This document shows positions 1-5,585 of a DNA stretch of 6,826 bases, piece by piece; position 1 is the stretch's first letter, and each line of letters starts with the position of its first letter. The notes below the pieces were generated by a model. The model searched no databases and was not told the origin of the DNA. It worked only from the letters and a program-made list of their open reading frames with translations. The stretch lies in assembly GCA_902796115.1 (NCBI GenBank), contig CADBNX010000506.1:1-6826 (forward strand). The letters run 5' to 3'. This stretch comes from an uncultured Eubacteriales bacterium. GTDB taxonomy: Bacteria > Bacillota > Clostridia > Christensenellales > Aristaeellaceae. A program made the translations under genes and the position numbers.

Positions 1-673
1 CCTGGATTTTATGGCTGCCCGATCTGCCTTCCGAGAGAACGGGGGAATCCTCCGGCTCCAGTGCGACGATCCGGACCGCGGGATTCTCTTCTTTCAGGTA
101 CTCTCCGACGCCGGTCAGCGTGCCGCCGGTGCCGACGCCCGCGACAAACAGATCCACTTTTCCGTCCGTATCCCGCCAGATCTCGGGGCCGGTCGTGGCC
201 CGGTGCACGGCAGGGTTGGCGGGGTTGACGAACTGCCCGGGAATAAAGGCGCCCGGGATCTCACGCGCGAGTTCCTCCGCTTTGGCGATCGCACCTTTCA
301 TACCTTTGGCGCCTTCCGTGAGCACCAGTTCCGCGCCGTAAGCTTTCAGGATGTTCCGTCTCTCCACGCTCATGGTTTCCGGCATGGTGAGGATGATGCG
401 GTAGCCTTTCGCAGCGGCGATGGAGGCGAGCCCGATGCCGGTGTTGCCGCTGGTCGGCTCGATGATGACGGAGCCTTCCTTCAGCAGTCCCTTCGCTTCC
501 GCGTCCTCGATCATCGCTTTGGCGATGCGGTCCTTCACGCTGCCAGCCGGATTGAAATACTCCAGCTTTACCAGTACCGTGGCTTCAAGCCCCAGTTCCT
601 TTTCGATATTGGCTACCTCCACTAAAGGGGTATTTCCGATCAATCCCAGGGTTCCCTTATAGATATTTGCCAT
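1..673 (-). CDS. cysK: Cysteine synthase (O-acetylserine sulfhydrylase), 3' end cut off by the window edge
   Basis: PLP enzyme of the cytoplasm that makes L-cysteine from O-acetyl-L-serine and sulfide. The 224 visible residues begin MANIYKGTLGLIGNTPLVE and show the whole N-terminal signature: the PLP lysine in NPAGSVKDR (K47), the substrate-binding loop PTSGNTG (about 73-79), the phosphate-binding GTGGTLTG (181-188), and the late motif SPVLSEG...HKIQ (about 210-224). The family is about 305 residues long, so roughly a quarter is missing to the left. The start at 673 has an AAGGAAGGG ribosome site 8 nt upstream and gives the usual family N terminus. The frame stays open upstream to an ATG at 733, which would add 20 residues (MYQLTGADHAHQ...), but that start has no good SD. 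It is divergent from an Rrf2 regulator whose likely operator lies over its promoter. CysM-type paralogues are possible, but the sequence reads as CysK. Confidence 0.95.
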   Translation of the reverse strand, partial: MANIYKGTLGLIGNTPLVEVANIEKELGLEATVLVKLEYFNPAGSVKDRIAKAMIEDAEAKGLLKEGSVIIEPTSGNTGIGLASIAAAKGYRIILTMPETMSVERRNILKAYGAELVLTEGAKGMKGAIAKAEELAREIPGAFIPGQFVNPANPAVHRATTGPEIWRDTDGKVDLFVAGVGTGGTLTGVGEYLKEENPAVRIVALEPEDSPVLSEGRSGSHKIQ

Positions 674-755
674 GACAAAAGCCCTTCCTTTCTGAATCTG
701 ATGCGCATGATCTGCGCCGGTCAACTGATACATTCTCAATCCCAGGGTTGCCTTA
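640..755. repeat. Two copies of a 20-bp direct repeat in the cysK leader and cysK codons 5-11
   Basis: Bases 640-659 (inside cysK, encoding about KGTLGL) and 736-755 (in the leader) match at 19 of 20 positions, with core CAATCCCAGGGTT on the plus strand. The only difference is C654 versus G750. The offset is 96 bp, exactly 32 codons, so both copies read in the same phase. The leader copy begins at the TAA stop of the small leader ORF. It could be a scar of a local duplication of the gene start or a repeated RNA element. The sequence alone does not separate these. Confidence 0.7.
682..690 (-). promoter_or_regulatory. Ribosome binding site of cysK
   Basis: AAGGAAGGG on the minus strand ends 8 nt before the ATG at 673. 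It decides for this start over the in-frame ATG at 733, which has only a weak GGGA-like sequence before it. Confidence 0.75.
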
Positions 756-770
756 ATCGGTACACATCAC
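753..770 (-). promoter_or_regulatory. Possible leader mini-ORF upstream of cysK with one Cys codon
   Basis: On the minus strand the sequence reads GTG ATG TGT ACC GAT TAA (MMCTD, or MCTD from the ATG). An AAAGGAG ribosome site at 780-786 lies 9 nt before the GTG and 12 nt before the ATG. It lies about 30 nt into the predicted cysK transcript. A translated leader with a Cys codon ahead of a cysteine-synthesis gene suggests attenuation or translational coupling. One Cys codon is little, and no clear terminator/antiterminator pair is visible, so chance remains quite possible. Confidence 0.3.
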
Positions 771-804
771 GGTCAGCAGCTCCTTTCATCAGGCTTCGAA
801 ATGA

Positions 805-833
805 ATTATAACCGCAATTACCTACTATGTCAA
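805..833 (-). promoter_or_regulatory. cysK promoter, perfect -35/-10 consensus
   Basis: On the minus strand, TTGACA (833-828), a 17-bp spacer and TATAAT (810-805) form an exact housekeeping-sigma promoter. Transcription should start near 797-799, leaving a leader of about 125 nt before the cysK ATG. A promoter this strong usually needs a repressor, and a dyad lies directly on its -35 box and spacer. Confidence 0.85.
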
Positions 834-842
834 TAGGTAATT
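816..842. promoter_or_regulatory. 27-bp dyad operator over the cysK promoter, probable Rrf2 site
   Basis: Perfect 9-bp arms AATTACCTA (816-824) and TAGGTAATT (834-842) are separated by 9 bp. The dyad covers the whole -35 box and about two thirds of the -10/-35 spacer, so a bound protein would block RNA polymerase. Rrf2 dimers are known to bind dyads of about this total length, and an Rrf2 gene starts 233 bp away in the divergent direction. The pairing of this regulator with this site is inference. Confidence 0.7.
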
Positions 843-925
843 TTGCGATTTTGCAACCGCGGGGCACTACATATAATTCCGTGTGTCTTTTAAGGATAAA
901 TTTGCGCAAAACGCTTGACAGTACC

Positions 926-953
926 GCATAGAATCACCCTCTCCATTCTATGC
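926..953. repeat. 28-bp inverted repeat in the cysK/rrf2 intergenic region
   Basis: Perfect 9-bp arms GCATAGAAT (926-934) and ATTCTATGC (945-953) flank a 10-bp loop. No T-run follows on either strand, so a simple terminator is unlikely. A TTGACA lies 5 bp to the left (915-920), but I find no -10 box at 16-19 bp from it on the plus strand. It could be an operator for a second regulator or a hairpin in a long rrf2 leader. Confidence 0.55.
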
Positions 954-1015
954 ATACGGTTTATCATACCCACTAACACTTTTCCATACCAGTCCAATTT
1001 TCGATGAATACCGGC

Positions 1016-1044
1016 TTGATTTGCCTACCAACCTACTGTATAAT
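1016..1044 (+). promoter_or_regulatory. Promoter of the Rrf2 regulator gene
   Basis: TTGATT (1016-1021), a 17-bp spacer and TATAAT (1039-1044) precede the gene by about 30 bp. The spacer contains CCTACC and CCTACT, echoing the CCTACT at one arm of the cysK dyad, which would suit weak autoregulation, but no proper dyad is present here. Confidence 0.75.
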
Positions 1045-1074
1045 TGGATTATCAACGGAACGGGAGGGCTCGGC

Positions 1075-1485
1075 ATGATTTCCACACGGGGGCGGTACGC
1101 GATACGCGTGATGATCGATTTGGCGGAGAATGGCCGTGACGGCTTCATCCCCCTGAAGGAGATCGCGGAGCGGCAGGGCATTTCGAAGAAATACCTCGAG
1201 ATCCTCGTCAGGGAACTGGTTTCCGGGGGACTGGTCGCGGGCGCCAGCGGGAAAGGCGGCGGCTATCGGCTGCTCCGGAAGCCGGAGGAATACCCGATCG
1301 GGGAAATCATCGAGCTGATGGAGGGTTCTCTTTCCACCGTCGCCTGTCTCGCGGACGGCGCGGCGCCCTGCCCGAGGGCCGCCGCGTGCGAAACGCTGCC
1401 GCTGTGGGAGGAATACAACCGGCTGACGCATGATTTTTTCTACGGCAGGAATCTGAGCGAACTGCTCAGGAAGCAAGGCGAATAA
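1075..1485 (+). CDS. Rrf2-family transcriptional regulator with three IscR-like cysteines
   Basis: 136-residue winged-helix DNA-binding protein of the Rrf2 family (IscR, CymR, NsrR), normal in length. It opens with the family signature MISTRGRYAIRVMIDLA. The helix-turn-helix is at about 26-48 (PLKEIAERQGISKKYLEIL) and the wing at GKGGGYRL (59-66). Cysteines C91, C99 and C105 sit where E. coli IscR carries its Fe-S cluster ligands (C92, C98, C104), with a spacing of 7 and 5 residues instead of 5 and 5. B. subtilis CymR lacks such a set. The start at 1075 has GGAGGG 6-7 nt upstream, and the longer frame from 1021 lies inside the promoter. Divergence from cysK suggests control of cysteine synthesis in response to Fe-S or sulfur status. 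That role is inferred, so no symbol is given. Confidence 0.92.
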   Translation: MISTRGRYAIRVMIDLAENGRDGFIPLKEIAERQGISKKYLEILVRELVSGGLVAGASGKGGGYRLLRKPEEYPIGEIIELMEGSLSTVACLADGAAPCPRAAACETLPLWEEYNRLTHDFFYGRNLSELLRKQGE

Positions 1486-1618
1486 GGCGGATTCCGGATA
1501 CTCCGGCAATCAGATATGCCCGGCTGAGACCGTAAACCCGCAGCGCGCGGGAGCGGCAAACGGAAACCGGCGCCGAGGAAAACCGGCGCCGGAGTGTAAA
1601 GAGGCTGCCGCGGAACCA
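1486..1618. other. Convergent intergenic gap with GC-rich hairpins
   Basis: This gap between the ends of the Rrf2 gene and the minus-strand operon has two small hairpins (CCGGA/TCCGG at 1494-1506 and CCCGC/GCGGG at 1537-1551) besides the larger one at 1567-1592. No gene is visible in it. Confidence 0.5.
1567..1592 (-). terminator. Probable intrinsic terminator of the minus-strand operon
   Basis: Arms CCGGCGCC (1567-1574) and GGCGCCGG (1585-1592) form an 8-bp all-GC stem with a 10-nt loop. Read on the minus strand it is followed by TTTCCGTTT, a weak T-tract. It lies 27 bp past the stop of the last minus-strand gene. The plus side has no T-run, so for the Rrf2 gene it would at best be a pause or mRNA-end hairpin. 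Confidence 0.5.
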
Positions 1619-2077
1619 TCATGCGCGCGGCAGCTCCTGCTTTTCCGGAGCCTGAAGCGGCTGCCGGAGGAACAGCCCGGAAGCCGCCGCCAGACGGTCC
1701 AGCAGCTTCAGCAGGGGTTCCGAAGGGTTGTATACGGTCATATACAGGTCGTCCCGGTTCAGGGTGATCAGCGCGTTTTCGGCCTCGAGCAGCACGCACA
1801 GATCCTCCCTGTTTTCCGTGATCCGGGCGGCCAGCCGCTCCGGCGCGGGATTGATCTGCCGGTCTTCCGCCTCCGGCCCGCACACGCGCAGATCATAATA
1901 GCAGCCGGTTTTGAGCAGGATTTCCGCAAAAGCGCGGCGCAGGGCCGACTGCTGCGGCTCCTTCAGATAATACCGTTCCACCGCGAAAAAATTTCCGGCG
2001 CTGCCGGACGGTACCTGCCGCGGCAGAAAATCGATCACCCAGTATGGTTTTTCAAGCAATTCTTCAATCGTATTCAT
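1619..2077 (-). CDS. Unrecognised 152-residue cytoplasmic protein, last gene of the operon
   Basis: I do not recognise a named family. The protein starts MNTIEELLEKPYWVIDFLPRQ and has no signal peptide, no membrane segment and no metal-binding cluster. It looks like a compact alpha/beta protein: an aromatic N-terminal segment (PYWVIDFLP, 11-19), a helix-rich stretch (about 44-57), alternating hydrophobic strands (ENALITLNRDDLYMTVYN, about 100-117), a leucine-rich helix (about 121-136), then a charged, Pro-rich tail. Codon use matches its neighbours, with GC-rich third positions, so it is a real gene rather than a shadow frame. The start at 2077 lacks a clear SD. It lies 61 bp after the lipid kinase gene and may be read through from it. 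A minus-strand TTGACA in the gap (near 2123) has no good -10. Confidence 0.75.
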   Translation of the reverse strand: MNTIEELLEKPYWVIDFLPRQVPSGSAGNFFAVERYYLKEPQQSALRRAFAEILLKTGCYYDLRVCGPEAEDRQINPAPERLAARITENREDLCVLLEAENALITLNRDDLYMTVYNPSEPLLKLLDRLAAASGLFLRQPLQAPEKQELPRA

Positions 2078-2138
2078 TCCGTGTCATCTTTGGGTCGGGA
2101 CAGACATCCGTCTTCCGGACCGCCTGTCAAAAAAACGG

Positions 2139-2993
2139 TCACTCATCCCGCCAGGCCTCGTATTCCGTGATCGGGCTGACGGTTTCCCCGTCGATCTGCA
2201 TATCCGTCGGGCGGTCGAACCGGACGTGGAAATGCCTGCCGCGCAGAAATTCCACATATTGGTCATATTTGACGTGTTTTCCTTCGTACACGGAGGAAAG
2301 GATGGCCAGGATATGCAGCCGGCCGATATCGTGCAGGATGAGAAGGCTCATGTTTCCGCCGTCTTCGCTTCTGCGCTGCATCGGCGCCAGCATCATGCCG
2401 CCGCCGAGGTATCGACCGTACATGGTGGGCGCCATCCAGACTTTTTCACGCGTGTACGCTTTGCCGTCCACCGTGATCTGCGCGCTGACCGGATGAAAAT
2501 CATAGAGGATGCCCCGGATGGCGATGGCGGTATAATTGATCGGCGCGGCACTTTTCTGCCTGCGCCGGTTTCCTTCCGCACAGCAGTACCCGTCCAGGCC
2601 GAAGCCCGCGCCGTTCAGGAAAAGCCGCTCTTCCCCGTTTTCACGCAGACGGGGCAAACGCCGCAGGTGGGGATTGATTTCAATCGGCGGGCTGTTTTCA
2701 TCCAGGCCGATATCGCGCCAGAAGTCGTTTCCCGAACCGGAGGGCCAGAACAGCACGCGCGGAATATCAAGCCCCGCGGTGTCGTTGGCAAAATGGTTCA
2801 GCGTGCCGTCGCCGCCCGTTACGATCAATTGCTCCTCTTCACGGTGCGAGGCGAAAAAAGCGGGCCAGTCCCGGATGGAGGTAATATCCTCCAGACGGCT
2901 TTCGCCGGAAAGCTGCGTGCGGAGACGGCTGACGAGCTCCGCACCCCTGCTGCTTCCGGCACGGGGATTGTACAGAATCAGATACTTATCCAT
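2139..2993 (-). CDS. Diacylglycerol kinase family lipid kinase (BmrU/YegS type)
   Basis: 284-residue ATP-dependent lipid kinase of the DAGK catalytic family, which phosphorylates diacylglycerol or a related lipid at the inner membrane face, often to recycle diacylglycerol from cell-envelope synthesis. The nucleotide-binding fold shows NPRAGS (9-14), the hallmark GGDGTLN (60-66) and SGSGND (85-90). The C-terminal beta-sandwich domain has NGAGFGLDG (127-135), GGGMMLAP (197-204), DGG (211-213) and the catalytic-type DGE (268-270). Length is close to the usual 290-300. GGGAG 6 nt before the ATG supports the start. The gene begins 13 bp after the permease stop, so co-transcription is likely. The exact lipid substrate cannot be read from the sequence, and a sphingosine- or undecaprenol-type substrate is not excluded. 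Confidence 0.92.
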   Translation of the reverse strand: MDKYLILYNPRAGSSRGAELVSRLRTQLSGESRLEDITSIRDWPAFFASHREEEQLIVTGGDGTLNHFANDTAGLDIPRVLFWPSGSGNDFWRDIGLDENSPPIEINPHLRRLPRLRENGEERLFLNGAGFGLDGYCCAEGNRRRQKSAAPINYTAIAIRGILYDFHPVSAQITVDGKAYTREKVWMAPTMYGRYLGGGMMLAPMQRRSEDGGNMSLLILHDIGRLHILAILSSVYEGKHVKYDQYVEFLRGRHFHVRFDRPTDMQIDGETVSPITEYEAWRDE

Positions 2994-3006
2994 GGCGGGC
3001 TCCCGG

Positions 3007-3912
3007 TTACATGATTTCGGTCAGCGCCGCGAGCAGCGGCAGGGTGACGGCGCACAGCAGGGTCGAAATGACGACGGTCTGGACGGCGTAGGCGTAATCC
3101 CTGCCGTGCACATGCGCGTACACCGCGATGTTGCTGCCCACCGGGCAGCCCGCCGCGATGAGCAGCGCAAGGCGCATGTCGTGCATTTCAGCGGGCAGAA
3201 GCAGAAACAGCGCGCAGGCGCACAGCGGGATCAGCACCAGCCGCACGGCGGAGACGGCGTAGAGCTTCTTCGTGCGGAACATCGCCGCAAGATCGGTCTG
3301 GGTCAGGTAAAAGCCGATGGAGAACATGGCCAGCGGCGTATTGAGCGAGGCCAGGAAGCCGATGCAGCGCGCGGGCAGCTCCGGCAGGCGGATGCCGGAG
3401 AAGAAGATCAGCAGCGAAACGGCCACCGCGACGACAAAGGGCGATTTGAGGATCTCCCACAGGGAGAAACTCTTTTTGCCGGTGATTCTCGCGACGCCGT
3501 AGGTCCACTGCAGGATGTTGATATACACCATATACGGGCAGAGATAAAAGGCAGCTTCGGCACCGAGGATGCCCGTGACCAGCGGGATGCCGAAAAAACC
3601 GGTGTTCGCGAAGGCCGACGCGAACTCCGCCATCGGATCGCGGCGGAAAATCAGGCGGGAGAGCAGCATCGATATCACCATCACCGCCGCGACCAGCGCG
3701 AAGCCCAGCAGCAGGCGGCGGATGTTTTCCGGCGTGCGTTCCACCAGGAATCCGTTGATGATGGTGCAGGGCAGGGAGCAGTAGAGCATGATGTTCACCA
3801 GCGTACGGCTGCCCTCTTCGGAGATCTTCCGGCGCTTCACAAGCAGATATCCCACCGCGACCAGGCAGAACATGACCCCGATCTGCCGCAGCAGGATCAG
3901 CATCGTGCTCAT
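3007..3912 (-). CDS. AEC (auxin efflux carrier) family permease
   Basis: 301-residue integral membrane transporter of the AEC family. About ten hydrophobic segments are visible, roughly at 5-25, 38-58, 66-88, 98-118, 122-142, 155-173, 182-203, 217-240, 246-266 and 275-298. Family motifs are FANTGFFGIPLV (101-112), NTPLAMFSIG (191-200) and GCPVGSNIAVYA (255-266). Bacterial members export or import small organic or amino acids (for example malate in some relatives); the substrate here is unknown. The ATG at 3912 overlaps the glyA stop as ATGA, which favours it over a longer frame starting at 3948 inside glyA. GAGGTG lies 11 nt before it. The 4-bp overlap suggests translational coupling and hints at a substrate tied to serine or glycine, but that is inference. 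Confidence 0.92.
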   Translation of the reverse strand: MSTMLILLRQIGVMFCLVAVGYLLVKRRKISEEGSRTLVNIMLYCSLPCTIINGFLVERTPENIRRLLLGFALVAAVMVISMLLSRLIFRRDPMAEFASAFANTGFFGIPLVTGILGAEAAFYLCPYMVYINILQWTYGVARITGKKSFSLWEILKSPFVVAVAVSLLIFFSGIRLPELPARCIGFLASLNTPLAMFSIGFYLTQTDLAAMFRTKKLYAVSAVRLVLIPLCACALFLLLPAEMHDMRLALLIAAGCPVGSNIAVYAHVHGRDYAYAVQTVVISTLLCAVTLPLLAALTEIM

Positions 3913-5129
3913 AGCAGCCTGCGCACCTCGTCCGCGATTTTCGCGCATTCCGCGCTTTCGAACGTCCCTTCCCGCAGCGCGCGCACCGCGCGGTCGATCA
4001 GCCGCGCCGTGCGGCGGAAACGGTCGGGATCAAAGCCCTTCGTCGTCATCGCGGCCGTGCCGATGCGCACGCCGGAGGCGACCTGCGGGGAGCGCGTTTC
4101 GTGCGGCACGCAGTTTTTATTGAGCGTGATATGGCACGCGTCGAGGGCGGTCTGCAGCTGGATGCCGGTGACGTCCTGCCGCGTCAGATCCAGCAGCATC
4201 AGGTGATTGTCGGTGCCGCCGGTGACAAGGTCATACCCCATCGAGAGGAATTCATCCGCCATCGCTGCGCAGTTTTCGACGATTCTTTCCGCGTAGATTT
4301 TGAAGGAGGGATCCAGCGCTTCCGCCGCGGCGACCGCCTTGCCCGCGATGACGTGCTCCAGCGGGCCGCCCTGGGTGCGCGGGAACACCGCGGAATCGAT
4401 TTTTTTGCCCAGCTCTTCTTTGGCGAAGATCAGGCCGCCGCGCGGTCCGCGCAGGGTTTTGTGCGTGGTGGTGGTGATGATATCCGCGCCGGCGGCGAAG
4501 GGGGAGGGATGGCATCCCGCGGCGACAAGGCCCGCGATATGGGCCATATCCACCATGAAATACGCGCCGGCTTCGTCGGCGATGGCGCGGAAGGCGTCGA
4601 AATCGATGATGCGGGGATACGCGCTCGCGCCGGCCAGGATCACCTTCGGATGATATTCCAGCGCTTTGCGGCGCACATCCTCCATATCGATGTATCCGTT
4701 CTCATCCGTGCCGTAAAAGACCGAGCGGTACAGTTTTCCGGACTGGTTGACCGGAGAACCGTGGGTCAGGTGGCCGCCGTCGTTCAGGCTCATCGCGAGC
4801 AGCGTGTCGCCCACGTCCATCACGGCGCAGTAGGCGGCCAGATTTGCCTGGCTGCCGGAGTGGGGCTGCACGTTCACATGGTAATCCGTACGGAACACCT
4901 GCCGCCACAGATCGCGGCACAGGTCCTCCATACGGTCCACCTGCTCGCAGCCGCCGTAATAGCGCTTGCCCGGCAGGCCTTCCGCGTATTTGTTGGTCAG
5001 GCAGCTGCCCACCGCGCTGAGCACATCCTGAGATACGAAGTTCTCCGACGCGATGAGTTCGATGGTTTCCGACTGCCGCTTTTTTTCCGCCTCGATCAGG
5101 GAAAAGACTTCTTTCACTTTCTCATTCAT
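3909..5129 (-). CDS. glyA: Serine hydroxymethyltransferase
   Basis: Cytoplasmic PLP enzyme that interconverts serine plus tetrahydrofolate and glycine plus 5,10-methylenetetrahydrofolate, the main one-carbon source. The 406 residues are close to the usual 410-420. Visible signatures are ELIASENFVS (24-33), SGSQANLAAY (91-100), the ring-stacking histidine in GGHLTHG (H120), the PLP-binding D194 and H197 in VDMAHIAGL, the Schiff-base lysine K224 in TTTTHKTLRGPRGG, and the carboxylate-binding arginine R355 in SGVRIGTAAMTTKG. All key residues are present. AGGAG 6 nt before the ATG supports the start. It lies 36 bp after the zinc-ribbon gene and overlaps the permease gene by 4 bp. Serine made here is the precursor of O-acetylserine, the substrate of the nearby CysK. 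Confidence 0.98.
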   Translation of the reverse strand: MNEKVKEVFSLIEAEKKRQSETIELIASENFVSQDVLSAVGSCLTNKYAEGLPGKRYYGGCEQVDRMEDLCRDLWRQVFRTDYHVNVQPHSGSQANLAAYCAVMDVGDTLLAMSLNDGGHLTHGSPVNQSGKLYRSVFYGTDENGYIDMEDVRRKALEYHPKVILAGASAYPRIIDFDAFRAIADEAGAYFMVDMAHIAGLVAAGCHPSPFAAGADIITTTTHKTLRGPRGGLIFAKEELGKKIDSAVFPRTQGGPLEHVIAGKAVAAAEALDPSFKIYAERIVENCAAMADEFLSMGYDLVTGGTDNHLMLLDLTRQDVTGIQLQTALDACHITLNKNCVPHETRSPQVASGVRIGTAAMTTKGFDPDRFRRTARLIDRAVRALREGTFESAECAKIADEVRRLL

Positions 5130-5165
5130 AAGCCGCTCCTGTATTTATGATCATTTGTTGTCTGC

Positions 5166-5564
5166 TTATTTGTTTTTTCTGCGGCGCTTCAGCGCGCGCA
5201 GACCGGAAACGAGCACGATCAGATCCAGAACGAACAATCCGCCCCCGAGGCCGCCCGCGCCGTTCCAGGTGATGACCATCAGCACCGTCAGCAGGATCAC
5301 CGCCGCGGCCCAGACCGCGAAGAGACGCTGCTCGCCGCGCATTTTCTGCTGCTCGATTTCCAGCTCCTTCATGCGGATGTTTTCGGCGGCGTCCGCTTCC
5401 CGGATGCGCGCCTCATCGATGCGGCGATACGTGTAGCGGTTCTTTTCGTCCGCGGCGATCCTCGCCCCGCAGTATTCGCAGAAGAAAAACTCCCGGTCGG
5501 AGGACACCGTCAGGTTTGCCTCGCAGTTCGGACATTTCAGTTTGATCCGGTCCAGCCTGATCAC
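5166..5564 (-). CDS. Small zinc-ribbon, coiled-coil membrane protein of unknown function
   Basis: 132-residue protein in three parts. An N-terminal zinc ribbon has CPNC (C11, C14) and CEYCG (C29, C32). A charged, helix-forming linker (about 50-80, rich in E, R and Q) probably forms a coiled coil. Two hydrophobic segments follow (about 82-100 and 107-122), the second of them after the glycine-rich NGAGGLGGG, and the tail is basic (KRRRKNK). It is likely anchored with the ribbon in the cytoplasm. Similar zinc-ribbon/TM proteins are common in Firmicutes without known roles. The start is uncertain: the GTG at 5564 lies inside AAGGGAGTGATC, which matches the anti-SD of 16S rRNA almost completely, so the working start may be CTG at 5555, three residues later. 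The ribbon is intact either way. It sits between pgl (21 bp gap) and glyA. Confidence 0.85.
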   Translation of the reverse strand: MIRLDRIKLKCPNCEANLTVSSDREFFFCEYCGARIAADEKNRYTYRRIDEARIREADAAENIRMKELEIEQQKMRGEQRLFAVWAAAVILLTVLMVITWNGAGGLGGGLFVLDLIVLVSGLRALKRRRKNK

Positions 5565-5571
5565 TCCCTTT
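5553..5571 (-). promoter_or_regulatory. Extended SD that overlaps the apparent start of the zinc-ribbon gene
   Basis: AAGGGAGTGATC on the minus strand agrees with the full anti-SD complement AAGGAGGTGATC at 10 of 12 bases, the two differences being a swapped AG pair. The only GTG start lies inside it, with no spacing. A CTG (5555-5553) follows 8 nt after GGGAG, the normal distance. Confidence 0.5.
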
Positions 5572-5585
5572 TTCGCGTCGGGCGT

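Larger units (their letters stand above)
674..1074. other. Divergent cysK-rrf2 control region without a full gene
   Basis: This 401-bp gap is more AT-rich than the flanking genes. Besides the promoters, operator, hairpin and leader elements listed separately, it holds a plus-strand TATAAT at 872-877 with only a weak -35 (TTTTGC at 849-854, 17 bp away), the self-complementary TTTGCGCAAA at 901-910, and a short direct repeat TTTTGCGA/TTTTGCAA at 841-856. I see no T-box, S-box or other riboswitch core. Confidence 0.5.

Noticed and set aside
674..800. T-box or S-box riboswitch in the cysK leader
   Set aside because: The leader is only about 125 nt, and no T-box core or SAM-riboswitch motif can be seen.
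1004..1078. A 24-codon plus-strand ORF whose TGA overlaps the rrf2 ATG as ATGA
   Set aside because: No SD precedes it, and the rrf2 promoter -10 (1039-1044) lies inside it, so the main transcript would not carry its start.
948..1181. Minus-strand frame of 77 codons antisense to the rrf2 start, ending ...GLVWKSVSGYDKPYA, considered as a transposase remnant
   Set aside because: Most of it is antisense to the well-supported Rrf2 gene, and the 28-residue tail alone is too short to assign. No other IS hallmark is present.
2084..2138. TTGACA and a partial hairpin in the gap between the lipid kinase and the last gene, as an internal promoter or terminator
   Set aside because: No acceptable -10 at 16-18 bp, and the stem GACAG/CTGTC does not continue inward.
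2536..4206. Very long plus-strand open frame of 556 codons across the kinase, permease and glyA genes
   Set aside because: Arginine- and glutamine-rich composition without domains, antisense to three well-supported genes; a GC-bias shadow frame.
4101..5150. Plus-strand 349-codon frame antisense to glyA
   Set aside because: GlyA on the minus strand has all catalytic residues; this frame is its complement and is rich in His, Arg and Ala.
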